From assembly GCF_014873875.1 (NCBI RefSeq), contig NZ_JADBEM010000001.1:5952001-6016000 (forward strand): a DNA stretch of 64,000 nt, read 5' to 3'. The position numbers and the translations under genes are program-made. The first letter of the stretch is position 1, and every line of letters begins with the position of its first letter. The stretch is from Actinopolymorpha pittospori. GTDB taxonomy: Bacteria > Actinomycetota > Actinomycetes > Propionibacteriales > Actinopolymorphaceae. Below, in pieces: positions 17,547 to 25,966 of this stretch. Under the pieces are notes generated by a model, which was given only the letters and a program-made list of their open reading frames with translations, made no database searches and was not told the DNA's origin.

Positions 17547-18410
17547 ATGCGTTTCTCGATCAACATCCCCAACTTCGGCGACTTCGCCGATCCGCGTACG
17601 GTCGCCTCGCTGGCCGCCACGGCGGAGGAGGCCGGCTGGGACGGGTTCTTCGTGTGGGACCACGTGGCCCACACCAAGCGCGCCCGTCGTCCGCACGGTG
17701 ACCCGTGGATGCTGCTGACCGCCGCCGCCTTGGCCACCACACGGATCAGGCTCGGGACCCTCGTCACGCCGGTGCCCCGTCGTCGCCCGCACCAACTTGC
17801 CCGCCAGGTGGCCACGCTCGACAACCTCAGCGGCGGGCGGGTGATCTTTGGGGCCGGCCTGGGCGGGCCGATCGCCGACGAGTACGCCAGCTTCGGCGAG
17901 CCCACCGATCCGGTCGTCCTCGCTGAGCGGCTCGACGAGGGCCTCGACCTGCTGGAGCTCTACTGGTCCGGCGACGCGATCACCCACCTCGGCCGGCACT
18001 ACGAAGCGAACGACGTCGCGCTGTTGCCGACGCCGGTGCAGCGGCCGCGACCGCCGATCTGGATCGGAGGGTTCTGGCCGGCCCGCCGACCGATGCGACG
18101 GGCGGCCCGGTGGGACGGCGCGGCACCGCTGTTCACGTCTGCGCGACACGGTGAGGCCCCACCGCCCGCCGAGGTACGCGAGGTCACCGACTACATCCGC
18201 CGCCACCGCACGCACCAGCCGGACGCCCCCTTCGAGGTCGTCGTCGGGGGAGTCAGCCCGACCGAGCCCGCTCAGGCACGCGACCTGCTCGGTCCGTTGG
18301 TCGACGCGGGTGCCACCTGGTGGGACGAACGCCGCCGCCAGGACGACCGGGTCGACCAGCTGGAACCGGTACGACGGCGCGTCGAGCAGGGTCCGCCGCG
18401 CGTGGACTGA
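17547..18410 (+). CDS. LLM-class flavin-dependent oxidoreductase (luciferase-like)
   Basis: A 287-residue bacterial luciferase-like monooxygenase using reduced FMN or F420. It shows the family opening (MRFSINIPNFGDFADP), EEAGWDGFFVWDHV, TTRIRLGTLVTPVPRRRP, LARQVATLDNLSGGRVIFG and PRPPIWIGGFW. It is the usual size for the short LLM subfamily. The start at 17547 is chosen because it gives the conserved N-terminus. The stop codon lies inside the first unit of a 16-bp tandem repeat (18402-18465). The substrate is not predictable, and no operon partner is present. Confidence 0.88.
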   Translation: MRFSINIPNFGDFADPRTVASLAATAEEAGWDGFFVWDHVAHTKRARRPHGDPWMLLTAAALATTRIRLGTLVTPVPRRRPHQLARQVATLDNLSGGRVIFGAGLGGPIADEYASFGEPTDPVVLAERLDEGLDLLELYWSGDAITHLGRHYEANDVALLPTPVQRPRPPIWIGGFWPARRPMRRAARWDGAAPLFTSARHGEAPPPAEVREVTDYIRRHRTHQPDAPFEVVVGGVSPTEPAQARDLLGPLVDAGATWWDERRRQDDRVDQLEPVRRRVEQGPPRVD

Positions 18411-18465
18411 CGGCCGGGTGGACTGACGGCCGGGTGGACCGACGGCCGGGTGGACCGACGGCCGG
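18402..18465. repeat. Four tandem 16-bp units at the end of the LLM gene
   Basis: GTGGACTGACGGCCGG is repeated at 18402, 18418, 18434 and 18450, the last two with T to C. A partial unit follows. The first unit contains the stop codon of the upstream gene (GTG GAC TGA). Copy number could vary by slippage without changing the protein, because the stop is in unit one. Confidence 0.9.
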
Positions 18466-18564
18466 GTGACGGTCGAGATGTGAGGTGGATCGCCCTCAGG
18501 CGCGCCGATCAGAGGTCACATTCCAGCCGCGGATCTCGTCGTAAGGGGGACGACGTCGATCACG

Positions 18565-20139
18565 ATGGGAGGCCTACCGGTGCGCCACGTTCGGAACATC
18601 AGGTCTCGATCTCGCCTGGCGGAACTGTTCGCCACAATGCGGACAAAAACGTTTCCAGACCACTGGTCCGTCATGCTTGCGCAGATCAGCGTCTACAGCT
18701 TCATCGTCGTGGCGATCAGTGGCGTCGTGTTGATGTTCTTCTACGACCCGTCGATGGAGCAGGTGACGTACGCCGGGTCGTACGCTCCGCTCACCGGTAC
18801 GGAGATGTCGCGTGCGTTCGCATCCACGTTGGACATCTCGTTCGAGGTACGCGGCGGACTGTTGCTGCGTCAGGTCCATCACTGGAGCTCGCTGGTGATG
18901 ACGGCCGCGATCGTGCTTCATCTGCTGTGGTTGTTCTTCGCCGGTGCGTTCCGCAAGCCCCGGCAGCGGACCTGGCTGATCGTCGTCGCGCTTCTCGCCG
19001 TCACGATGGCCGCCGGCATGACGGGATCGGCCCTGCCTGACGACCTGCTGTCGGGCAGCAGCATGACCGTCCTCGACGGCGTGCTCAGGGCAACACCCGT
19101 TGTCGGTACGTGGCTGTCGGGTTTGCTGTTCGGCGGCCCGTTCCCGGGCGACATCAACGCGGTCTTCTATCCGTTGCACGTCGTGGTCCTGCCCGTGGCG
19201 CTGGTGATCGGGTTCGTGGCAATGGCAATCCTCGGTCTCCGCCACGGGCCCGCCCAACCCGCTGGAGGAGGACGAGCGAAGGCCACAGTCGTGGGCGCCA
19301 ACCTCCGGACGTTCACGGCCAGGAGCGTGGGCCTCTTCTTCCTCGTGAGCGGTGTGATCACGCTGATGGCCGCGACGCTCACCGTCAACCCGACCGGACA
19401 GTACGGCCCCGCGGACCCCGCAGCCGCTACGGCCGGATCGAGCCCGAGCTGGTATCTGGCCTTCCTCGACGGCGCGCTCCGCCTCACACCTGGGTGGGAG
19501 TTCGTCTGGCTGGGCCGAACCTGGTCCGTTGCCCTCCTGCTTCCGGTGCTTGTCTGCACGCTGTTCCTCCTGGCCTTGGCGGCCTATCCCTACCTCGAGC
19601 AGTGGGTGACCGGCGACAGCGACGACCACCATCTGCTGGAACGCCCGCGCAACAACCCCACTCGTACCGGCATCGGTGTGGCGGGCATGGTCTTCTACGG
19701 CGTGCTGTGGGCGGCCGCAGGCTCCAACACCATCGCCCTGGAGTTCGACATCTCCGTCGAAGGGTTCATGTACGCCCTGCAGGCACTGCTCGTTGTCGGC
19801 CCTGTGGCAGGGTTTGCCATCGCCAGGCGGATCTGCATCGGACTGCAGCGAAGGGACCGAGCGATCGTGCTTCACGGGCGCGAGACCGGTCGGGTCGTCC
19901 GGACGCGCAGCGGCGGGTACGTCGAGGTGCACCTCGCCGTCGACGCGGGTGAGCGTCGCCGTCTGGCTGGCTACGAGGAGCATCCGCCGGTTTCCCTCCA
20001 CCGCGATGTGCACGGGAAGACCAGGTTGGCGCAACGGCTGCAGGTACGTCTGTCGCAGCTCTTCTATCGGGACCGGATCGCCCCGCTCGCCATGGCCGAG
20101 CTGAGCCGTGATCGGCACGATACGAGCTCTACGCAGTGA
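18565..20139 (+). CDS. Cytochrome b (QcrB-like) paralogue, orphan, non-canonical active site
   Basis: This 524-residue membrane protein resembles the QcrB subunit of the actinobacterial bc1 complex. Around residue 106 the motif RQVHHWSSLVMTAAIVLHLL keeps both helix-B heme ligands (His spaced 14). In helix D the first His is kept (FYPLHVVVLPVALV, about 206), but the residue 15 positions later, His in the actinobacterial family, reads Met (GFVAMAIL). The Qo-site motif, PEWY or PDWY in the family, reads PSWY (SSPSWYLAF, about 295). No qcrA, qcrC or cytochrome oxidase gene is nearby. The C-terminal about 100 residues are soluble and basic. It is probably a specialised b-type cytochrome rather than a working Q-cycle subunit. 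Confidence 0.85.
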   Translation: MGGLPVRHVRNIRSRSRLAELFATMRTKTFPDHWSVMLAQISVYSFIVVAISGVVLMFFYDPSMEQVTYAGSYAPLTGTEMSRAFASTLDISFEVRGGLLLRQVHHWSSLVMTAAIVLHLLWLFFAGAFRKPRQRTWLIVVALLAVTMAAGMTGSALPDDLLSGSSMTVLDGVLRATPVVGTWLSGLLFGGPFPGDINAVFYPLHVVVLPVALVIGFVAMAILGLRHGPAQPAGGGRAKATVVGANLRTFTARSVGLFFLVSGVITLMAATLTVNPTGQYGPADPAAATAGSSPSWYLAFLDGALRLTPGWEFVWLGRTWSVALLLPVLVCTLFLLALAAYPYLEQWVTGDSDDHHLLERPRNNPTRTGIGVAGMVFYGVLWAAAGSNTIALEFDISVEGFMYALQALLVVGPVAGFAIARRICIGLQRRDRAIVLHGRETGRVVRTRSGGYVEVHLAVDAGERRRLAGYEEHPPVSLHRDVHGKTRLAQRLQVRLSQLFYRDRIAPLAMAELSRDRHDTSSTQ

Positions 20140-20240
20140 GTTCGTTGCGGAGCGACAGACGTTCTCATACCGGCCGAACGGTCAAGCGACACCCGGTGGG
20201 GCGGCGGCTCGCGGCGAACCCGATGGGATGCGGACGCGCG

Positions 20241-21175
20241 TCAGCCCGTCGTCCAGGGCCGAAGTTTCTCGGGGTTGCGTACGACCCAGATGTGCCTGAT
20301 CCGGTCGCCCACGACCTCGAACGCGAACACCGTCACGGTGACGCCGTCCAGCTGCGCCACGAGGCCGGGCTGGCCGTTGACGGTGCGTTCGAGGAACGTC
20401 ATGTTCCTGGGCGCCCGGTTGGCGATATCGACCCAGGCGCGCGCGATCGGCTCACCGCCTTCGATGGGGTGCAGGAACGCGACGGCGAGGCCGCCGCCGT
20501 CGGCGATCGCCGTCGCGTCGGGGTCGAGGAGGCCGAGGAGGGCGTCGATGTCCTTGGCTGCCCATGCCGTCTTGAAGGCCCTGACCACGCCGGCCTGCTG
20601 GGACGTCGGCGTCGCGGGAGCCTGCGCGGCGCGGATGCGGCGGCGGGCTGAGGAGGCCAGCTGGCGACACGCCGCCGGGCTACGACCGGCGATCTCACCT
20701 ACTTCGGCGAAGGAGTAGCGGAAGACGTCGTGCAGGATGAACGCGACGCGTTCGGCCGGATCGACTCGAGCAGGACGAGGAAGGCCATGTTGACGGACTC
20801 GTCCAGGGTGACCCGGTCGGCGGGGTCGATCGTGGAGTCGCTCGGCCGCCCGGCGATCCACTCGGACCGTTCGGGCAGCGGCTCGGGGATCCACTCCCCG
20901 ACGTAGGTCTCTCGCCTGGCCCGTGCCGAGCCGAGCAGGGTGAGGCAGATGCGGCTGGTGACCGTCGTCAGCCAGGCGCCCGGGGATGTGATGGCGTCCT
21001 GCTGCTGCCGGGACTGGGCGTACCAGCGGGTGTAGGTCTCCTGGACGACATCCTCTGCCTCGGCCAGGGATCCGAGGAGCCGGTAGGCGAGGTTGAGCAG
21101 CAGACGCCGCTCGCTCATGATCGCGTCAAGGCCCTGATCGGGCCGCCCGGGTTCTGGCTCGGGTCGAGTGGTCAT
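20241..21175 (-). pseudogene. SigJ-type ECF sigma factor with C-terminal SnoaL-like domain, frameshifted
   Basis: From ATG 21175 the first frame encodes sigma region 2 (MSERRLLLNLAYRLLGSLAE, DVVQETYTRWYAQ). It runs to SVNMAFLVLLE, where the frame breaks near 20765-20770. The second frame continues at once as RVDPAERVAFILHDVFRYSF, sigma region 4 (IAGRSPAACRQLASSARRRI), and a SnoaL/NTF2-like domain (RAFKTAWAAKDIDALLGLLD to VVRNPEKLRPW). A one-base indel separates two otherwise perfect halves. SigJ-type (ECF41-like) sigma factors use the C-terminal domain instead of a separate anti-sigma factor. The frameshift may be real or a sequencing error; coding quality is otherwise high. Confidence 0.82.
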
Positions 21176-21213
21176 GGTGCCGACGGCTCCCTGGGTCGCA
21201 TCTGGCTTCACCT

Positions 21214-21284
21214 GTTCGACAAGACAGGGCACCGGAATGTGAGGCCGGCGTCGCCTCACATTCCGGTGCCCTGTCTTGTCGAAC
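21214..21284. promoter_or_regulatory. Perfect 32-bp inverted repeat between divergent sigma-factor and LUD genes
   Basis: The arms 21214-21245 and 21253-21284 are exact reverse complements (32 of 32) around a 7-base centre. The left arm starts GTTCGACAAGACAGGG. The repeat lies 38 bases upstream of the sigma factor start and 113 bases upstream of the LUD start, so it covers the sigma-factor leader or promoter. It could be a large operator, a transcribed hairpin, or the trace of a small mobile element. No T-tract or coding frame is attached. Confidence 0.9.
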
Positions 21285-21397
21285 CTGCTGGGAGGAGAAC
21301 ACGCGCCACCCCGCGAGGCCGCTGGTGGTGCTGACAGCCGAAGCCACCCGCCTCGCGCCCTCCGACCCACCAGACCACGAGCAGCCCAGGAGAAAGC

Positions 21398-22027
21398 ATG
21401 ACCACCCCGATTCCGGCAACTCTGTTCACCGACCCGGCGGCCGCGCAGCGCCTGGAGCGGGCGGCGGCTGCGCTGACGGCGCGAAACTTCGCCGTCGAGA
21501 TCCTCGATGACGCCGCCGCCGCGCGTACCCGTATCAAGGACCTGATTCCCGAGGGCGCCAGCGTGTTCACCGGGGCCAGCGAGACCCTCCGCCTGTCCGG
21601 CATCGAGGAGGACATCAACGCCAGCGGGCGGTACGAGGCCATCAAGCCACGCACCCTGGCCATGGACCGCGCCACCCAGATGGACGAGATCCGGCGGCTG
21701 CTCGCCAGCCCCGACGTCATCGTGGGCAGCGTCGCCGCGGTCACCGAGACGGGCTCCCTTGTGATCGCCTCGGGCAGCGGAAGCCAGCTACCTGGCTACG
21801 CCGGCGGCGCCGCCCGCGCGATCTGGGTCGTCGGGGCGCAGAAGGTGGTATCCGACCTGGACACCGCGCTGCGCCGCGTCGAGGACCACTGCCTCCCGCT
21901 GGAGAACGACCGCGCCATGAAGGCCTACGGGTGGCCCAGCGCCGTCAACCGCCTTCTCGTCCTCAACGCCGAATTTCACCCCGGGCGTGGAACCGTCCTG
22001 CTACTCCGGGAAGCCATCGGATTCTGA
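21398..22027 (+). CDS. LUD-domain (LutC/YkgG-type) protein
   Basis: This 209-residue protein of the LUD family takes in LutC, part of L-lactate utilisation complexes. It shows the family layout: PEGASVFTGASETLRLSGIE, DEIRRLLASPDVIVGSVAAV, ETGSLVIASGSGSQLPGYAG, and a C-terminal VVGAQKVVSDLDTALRRVED. LutA and LutB are absent, so it stands alone and its role is open. It is divergent from the SigJ-type sigma factor. In this class the sigma factor often controls an adjacent enzyme gene, so LUD is a candidate target. Confidence 0.82.
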   Translation: MTTPIPATLFTDPAAAQRLERAAAALTARNFAVEILDDAAAARTRIKDLIPEGASVFTGASETLRLSGIEEDINASGRYEAIKPRTLAMDRATQMDEIRRLLASPDVIVGSVAAVTETGSLVIASGSGSQLPGYAGGAARAIWVVGAQKVVSDLDTALRRVEDHCLPLENDRAMKAYGWPSAVNRLLVLNAEFHPGRGTVLLLREAIGF

Positions 22028-22108
22028 ACCTCGTGGTCTTGGGGATCAACCTGGGGCCGCGGTTCGAGCCGTGCCGCCTGGAGGGAGGCGGAGTGACCTG
22101 CGCTCGAA

Positions 22109-23155
22109 TCACTCGTCCGACCAATGGACCGTGGCCCCCATGACGCTCCCGAGCCCTCGCTCGAGAATTCGACTGTAGAAGCCTGGCGTGTCAGCGGCTT
22201 CCACATGATCGGTCATCGTCAGCTCCCATTTGAGCCAGCCGTGCTTCATCGATGTCATGACACTCTGGCGGGCAGGGCGATAGCCGTCATCGCACGGAAA
22301 CACCATGCGGATCCGACGGCCATGAGCTGCGAGGAAGTCGAAGGAGACGGGCCCCTCCCCATAGTTTCCCTGCCAGACGAAACAGCCGAACTCGCGGAGC
22401 AGGCTGATTCCCAGGTCTATCGAGTCGTGCCGGCCCGTTGACTCGAAGACGAAGTCGACTCCATCCTGCCCGAGCTTCACCCGGACGTGCTCCGCGACGT
22501 TGGCCTCCTGCGCGTTGACCACCTCGTGTGCACCGAGCCTCATGGCCACGTCCAGCGTTTCTGGGCGCAGGTCGACGGCCAGTACACGTGCCCCCCGGGC
22601 GACGGCGGCAGCTACCACCGCAAGGCCGATGGGGCCAACGCCAATCACCACGACCGTGTCTCCTACCCCGACCCCAGCTTGGTTCACCCCGGTCAGGCCG
22701 ACGGCAGGAAGCACGAACATGCTCGCAAGGTCATCGGGTACGCCGTCGGGAATGTGGTCGGCGCCGTGCGTCCCCGTCGGATCGAGCACTGCCACCGAGG
22801 AGTGCAGGCCGGAGGCGCAGTTGACCGACTCTCCGTCGGGAGTGACAAGTTGCTGGTTCCTTCGGCAGTAGACGCGGTCGCCGATCGAGAATCCGGTGAC
22901 GTCCGAACCGATGTGGGTGACGACTCCGGCGGCCATGTAACCGGTAGTGAGCGGGAACGGTCCCCAGTCCAGCTTCTTGGACAAGACGGCGAACTCGGTG
23001 CCGAAGCTTATCCCGGACCAGCGTGTCCGAACACCGATGGTGTTCGAGGTCATTGGCGCCGTGAGTACATCTTCGATCGCGAACCTGCCGTTGTCCCGAG
23101 CGACGAGTGCCTTGCCCACCAACTGTCGCGCATCTTCGGACTCCTGAAGTGTCAC
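22109..23155 (-). CDS. Zinc-binding-type (MDR) dehydrogenase, last gene of the catabolic cluster
   Basis: GTG 23155 follows GGAAAG and gives about 348 residues of the medium-chain dehydrogenase/reductase fold. The NAD(P) site is VVVIGVGPIGLAVVAAAVA followed by an acidic beta-2 end (VLAVDLRPETL). The N-terminal catalytic domain (SGISFGTEFAVLSKKL, TTGYMAAGVVTHIGSDVTGF) lacks the usual Cys-x-x-Cys structural zinc lobe and the GHE motif, as in the 2-deoxy-scyllo-inosamine dehydrogenase-like or BchC-like branch. It lies 37 bp after the preceding dehydrogenase stop, in the same orientation as the transport and kinase genes. It probably oxidises a polyol or sugar derivative. Confidence 0.8.
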   Translation of the reverse strand: MTLQESEDARQLVGKALVARDNGRFAIEDVLTAPMTSNTIGVRTRWSGISFGTEFAVLSKKLDWGPFPLTTGYMAAGVVTHIGSDVTGFSIGDRVYCRRNQQLVTPDGESVNCASGLHSSVAVLDPTGTHGADHIPDGVPDDLASMFVLPAVGLTGVNQAGVGVGDTVVVIGVGPIGLAVVAAAVARGARVLAVDLRPETLDVAMRLGAHEVVNAQEANVAEHVRVKLGQDGVDFVFESTGRHDSIDLGISLLREFGCFVWQGNYGEGPVSFDFLAAHGRRIRMVFPCDDGYRPARQSVMTSMKHGWLKWELTMTDHVEAADTPGFYSRILERGLGSVMGATVHWSDE

Positions 23156-23192
23156 GGCTCTTTCCTTTCTGGACAAGGGGCCAGCTACTTCG

Positions 23193-24197
23193 TCACTGAG
23201 AGAAGGTGATGACTGCCTTGACAACCTCACCGCGCTCGATCGCTTCGAAGGCAGCGGCGATCTCCGAGAACGGGTATCGGTGTGTAACAAGCTCGTCCGG
23301 GTTGATGACACCGCCGTCAAGCATCCGAACGACGCCGGGCAGAACCGCCGCCTCGCGGGTGCTCGCCACGGTGAGGGTGGCATCACGGGGGCTCTTGAAC
23401 AGGTCCATCTGGGTGGGGCTGTCCGGTGCGCTGTAGACAACGGCGTGACCACCCGGCTTGAGCCAGCGGTATGCGTGGGCGATCATCTTGGCCTGCCCCG
23501 AGGCCTCGAACACGAAGTCCGCGCCGCCCGATTCGGCTATGGCTGACGCCGCGTCGTCGGCGAGGACTCCGCGGTCCGCGCCAAGACGCTCCGCGAGCTC
23601 GAGTCGAGGGGCGCGCCGACCGACGGCGATGACCTGCGCGGCGCCCAGCATCTTGGCGTACGCGCCGAAGGACAGGCCCGCTACTCCAGTCCCGACGACG
23701 GCTACCGTCTTGCCCAGGATGTCGTGGCGAACGATCACGCTGAAGGTCTCGCTGAGACTGATGCTGAGCGCGGCCCGAACGGCATCCGTCGATCCCGGTA
23801 GGCGAACCTGGTCCGATCGAGGGCGGAGTTCGCACGTCTGACGGTCTTCGGACAGGGCCGCCCAGTCCGTCACGACGCCCTGCTCGGCAAAGCCTCCCCA
23901 GTACATGTCCATCGGGGCGCGATCAGGCCGGTACGCGCTGGGCCGCGTGAGCAGGTCACCGACCTGATAGGACCGAACACGATCTCCCACCCGAACAACT
24001 CGGCCCACGGACTCGTGCCCCAGGATGCTTGGATAGGTCACACCGAGGCTGAAGGTTCCAAGGCGAAGCATCTTGTCGGTACTGGAGCAGACACCGCAGG
24101 CAAGCATCCGGACCGCGACGTCGTAGTCCCCGATGGTGGGATCCGGAAGCTCCTCGAGGCCACCGCGGCCCGGCCCATCCATGACGTAGGCGAGCAC
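23193..24197 (-). CDS. Zinc-dependent alcohol/polyol dehydrogenase (MDR)
   Basis: The GTG at 24197, 11 bases after GGGGAGG, gives about 334 residues beginning VLAYVMDGPGRGGLEELPDP. Catalytic-zinc residues are visible as MLACGVCSSTDKM and SILGHESVGRVV. The nucleotide site is VAVVGTGVAGLSFGAYAKML with IAVGRRAPRLELAERLGAD. This is the sorbitol/threonine dehydrogenase type of fold. It sits between the binding-protein gene and the second dehydrogenase, and probably converts an imported polyol to a ketose. A longer reading frame upstream is not supported by a ribosome binding site. Confidence 0.82.
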   Translation of the reverse strand: MLAYVMDGPGRGGLEELPDPTIGDYDVAVRMLACGVCSSTDKMLRLGTFSLGVTYPSILGHESVGRVVRVGDRVRSYQVGDLLTRPSAYRPDRAPMDMYWGGFAEQGVVTDWAALSEDRQTCELRPRSDQVRLPGSTDAVRAALSISLSETFSVIVRHDILGKTVAVVGTGVAGLSFGAYAKMLGAAQVIAVGRRAPRLELAERLGADRGVLADDAASAIAESGGADFVFEASGQAKMIAHAYRWLKPGGHAVVYSAPDSPTQMDLFKSPRDATLTVASTREAAVLPGVVRMLDGGVINPDELVTHRYPFSEIAAAFEAIERGEVVKAVITFSQ

Positions 24198-24294
24198 GTG
24201 CTTATGCACCTCCCCATGCTGATGGCGATCTTCTTGGTCATGTGACGGCTCAGTGTGGACCCGCACGGATCGGTGGCGTCCGGGGGCGGGCGAG

Positions 24295-25938
24295 TCAGCT
24301 GTTCTGGATCTGGTCCTCGAACTCGCCACGGATGGTGTCGCCGCCCGACGTCTTCCAGGTGTTGATGAGGTCGTTGAGCCCGTTGAAGGGCTTGCGGCCC
24401 TGGATGATGTCGTTGAGTCCGTCGTTGAACGCCTTGTCGATGGTCCCGTTCTTGGTCGCGAAGGTGTTGGAGAACAGGCCCACAGTCGGGTCGGCGATCC
24501 CGGTGGGGATCTCGAGCGTCTGATAGGCGTGCTGGACGTCGGCGTCGTTGGGGCGACCCGGCTCGAACACGACGGGCGGGGCGTCGGCGAGGTACCGGAT
24601 CGGCACCACCGTGTTGGTCTTTCCCTGGGCGGTGAGGATCGGGTTGCCGTCCTTGTCGAGTGTGTGGTCGCGTCCCTCCTGCCCGTACAGGCGGTAGAAG
24701 TACTCCTCGGTTCCGAACGGTGCCGCGAGATAGTCGCAGATCCGGAGCAGCAACTTGATCTTCTCCGGATCGTCCTGCTTCTTGAACGCGTTGACAGAGA
24801 AGAAGCCGTTTCCCAGCCACCAGTGGGCGAGCTTCCCGGAGCTCCGCTCGTAGCTCGGCATCAGCCCCAGCTTGAAGTCGGGGTTGGCGCGGTTGTCCAG
24901 GACATACTGGGTCCAGCCTGCGTATCCGTCCGCGTTGACCGCTACGGTGCCGGCGCTGAACAGCGCCTTGAAGGGCTGGGTCGGGGAGAACGCGTCCGGG
25001 TGCATGACGCCGCTCTTCCACATGGCGATGAGATCGGTGACCGTCTGCTTGAACTCCTCGGTCTCATACGAACGGGTGAGCCGGCCGCCGTCCTCCCGCC
25101 AGGCGTTGGGCATACCGTTCATCTGCCCGAGCAGCCGGTAGGGCTGGTTGAGCTGGCTGAAGCACCACCGCCGCTGGCTCGGGTCGGTCAGTGCCTTCGT
25201 CGTCTCCACGAGCTCGTCGTAGCTCTTCGGCTCCGTACTCGCACCGTGCTTCTCGAACAGGTCCTGCCGCATGTACACGTAGTTGCCGATCGCACCCCGT
25301 GGGACGGGGATGCCGTAGATTCCGCCGTTGTAGACCGCTGTCTTCCACGTGGCGCTGGGGATGTTGGCGAGGTTGGGATAGTCGAGGATCGCGTTCCCGG
25401 ACAGGTGCTTGGAGAGATCTGTGAAGCGGGCCTTGAGTAGCTGCGGAAGGTTCGGGATGGCTGAGTTGGGCAGCTGCAGCATCAGCATGTCAGGCAGGTC
25501 GTTGCCGGCGACGGTCGTGGCGAACTTCGTCGCGTAGTCGGCGTCGGGCACCATCTGCATGCTGAGGTTGACGCCGAGCCGCTCATTGAGCCCAGCCCAC
25601 CAGGGATTTCGGTCCGGGCCCGGTGGCACCGCGTAGTAGATGTTGGCCATGCCAGAGACCGACTGCCCGGTGCCCGGCTTGTCCTGCGCGGTCCGGGGCC
25701 GGTCCTTGGGAATGTTGCGGAAGGCGGGTAGGACGCCCTGCTTGGTGCCGGGCAGGTCCGGGGTGACGCCTTCGTACGCCCGGTAGGTGGGCAGCGCGAC
25801 ACCCTGGTTGTCCTTGACCGTGTTGGTCGCCTTCTGCCCTGAACTACAGCCGGTCAGCGATCCGCCCGCTGCGGCCAGCAGACCGAGGCCGGCGGCACCC
25901 AGTAGGCGTCTGCGGTCGAATGTCCTGGTGAAGGGCAT
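24295..25938 (-). CDS. ABC transporter substrate-binding lipoprotein (LplA-type)
   Basis: ATG 25938 lies behind AAAGGAG. The 547-residue product starts FDRRRLLGAAGLGLLAA and reaches the lipobox LTGC, so it is a Tat-compatible lipoprotein anchored outside the membrane. The long mature part (NIYYAVPPGPDRNPWWAGLN; FEKHGASTEPKSYDELVETT; AGWTQYVLDNRANPDFKLGL) resembles the large family 1 solute-binding proteins that pair with LplB/YtcP permeases and bind oligosaccharides. The two permeases follow upstream in the same operon. The ligand is unknown but should match the adjacent GH2 enzyme. Confidence 0.88.
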   Translation of the reverse strand: MPFTRTFDRRRLLGAAGLGLLAAAGGSLTGCSSGQKATNTVKDNQGVALPTYRAYEGVTPDLPGTKQGVLPAFRNIPKDRPRTAQDKPGTGQSVSGMANIYYAVPPGPDRNPWWAGLNERLGVNLSMQMVPDADYATKFATTVAGNDLPDMLMLQLPNSAIPNLPQLLKARFTDLSKHLSGNAILDYPNLANIPSATWKTAVYNGGIYGIPVPRGAIGNYVYMRQDLFEKHGASTEPKSYDELVETTKALTDPSQRRWCFSQLNQPYRLLGQMNGMPNAWREDGGRLTRSYETEEFKQTVTDLIAMWKSGVMHPDAFSPTQPFKALFSAGTVAVNADGYAGWTQYVLDNRANPDFKLGLMPSYERSSGKLAHWWLGNGFFSVNAFKKQDDPEKIKLLLRICDYLAAPFGTEEYFYRLYGQEGRDHTLDKDGNPILTAQGKTNTVVPIRYLADAPPVVFEPGRPNDADVQHAYQTLEIPTGIADPTVGLFSNTFATKNGTIDKAFNDGLNDIIQGRKPFNGLNDLINTWKTSGGDTIRGEFEDQIQNS

Positions 25939-25966
25939 CTCCTGATCTCCTTTGACCCGTGGGCGG

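Noticed and set aside
18574-20118. Minus-strand frame opposite cytochrome b
   Set aside because: Composition is His/Gln/Arg-rich, with no hydrophobic or domain pattern; the plus strand has clear cytochrome b motifs.
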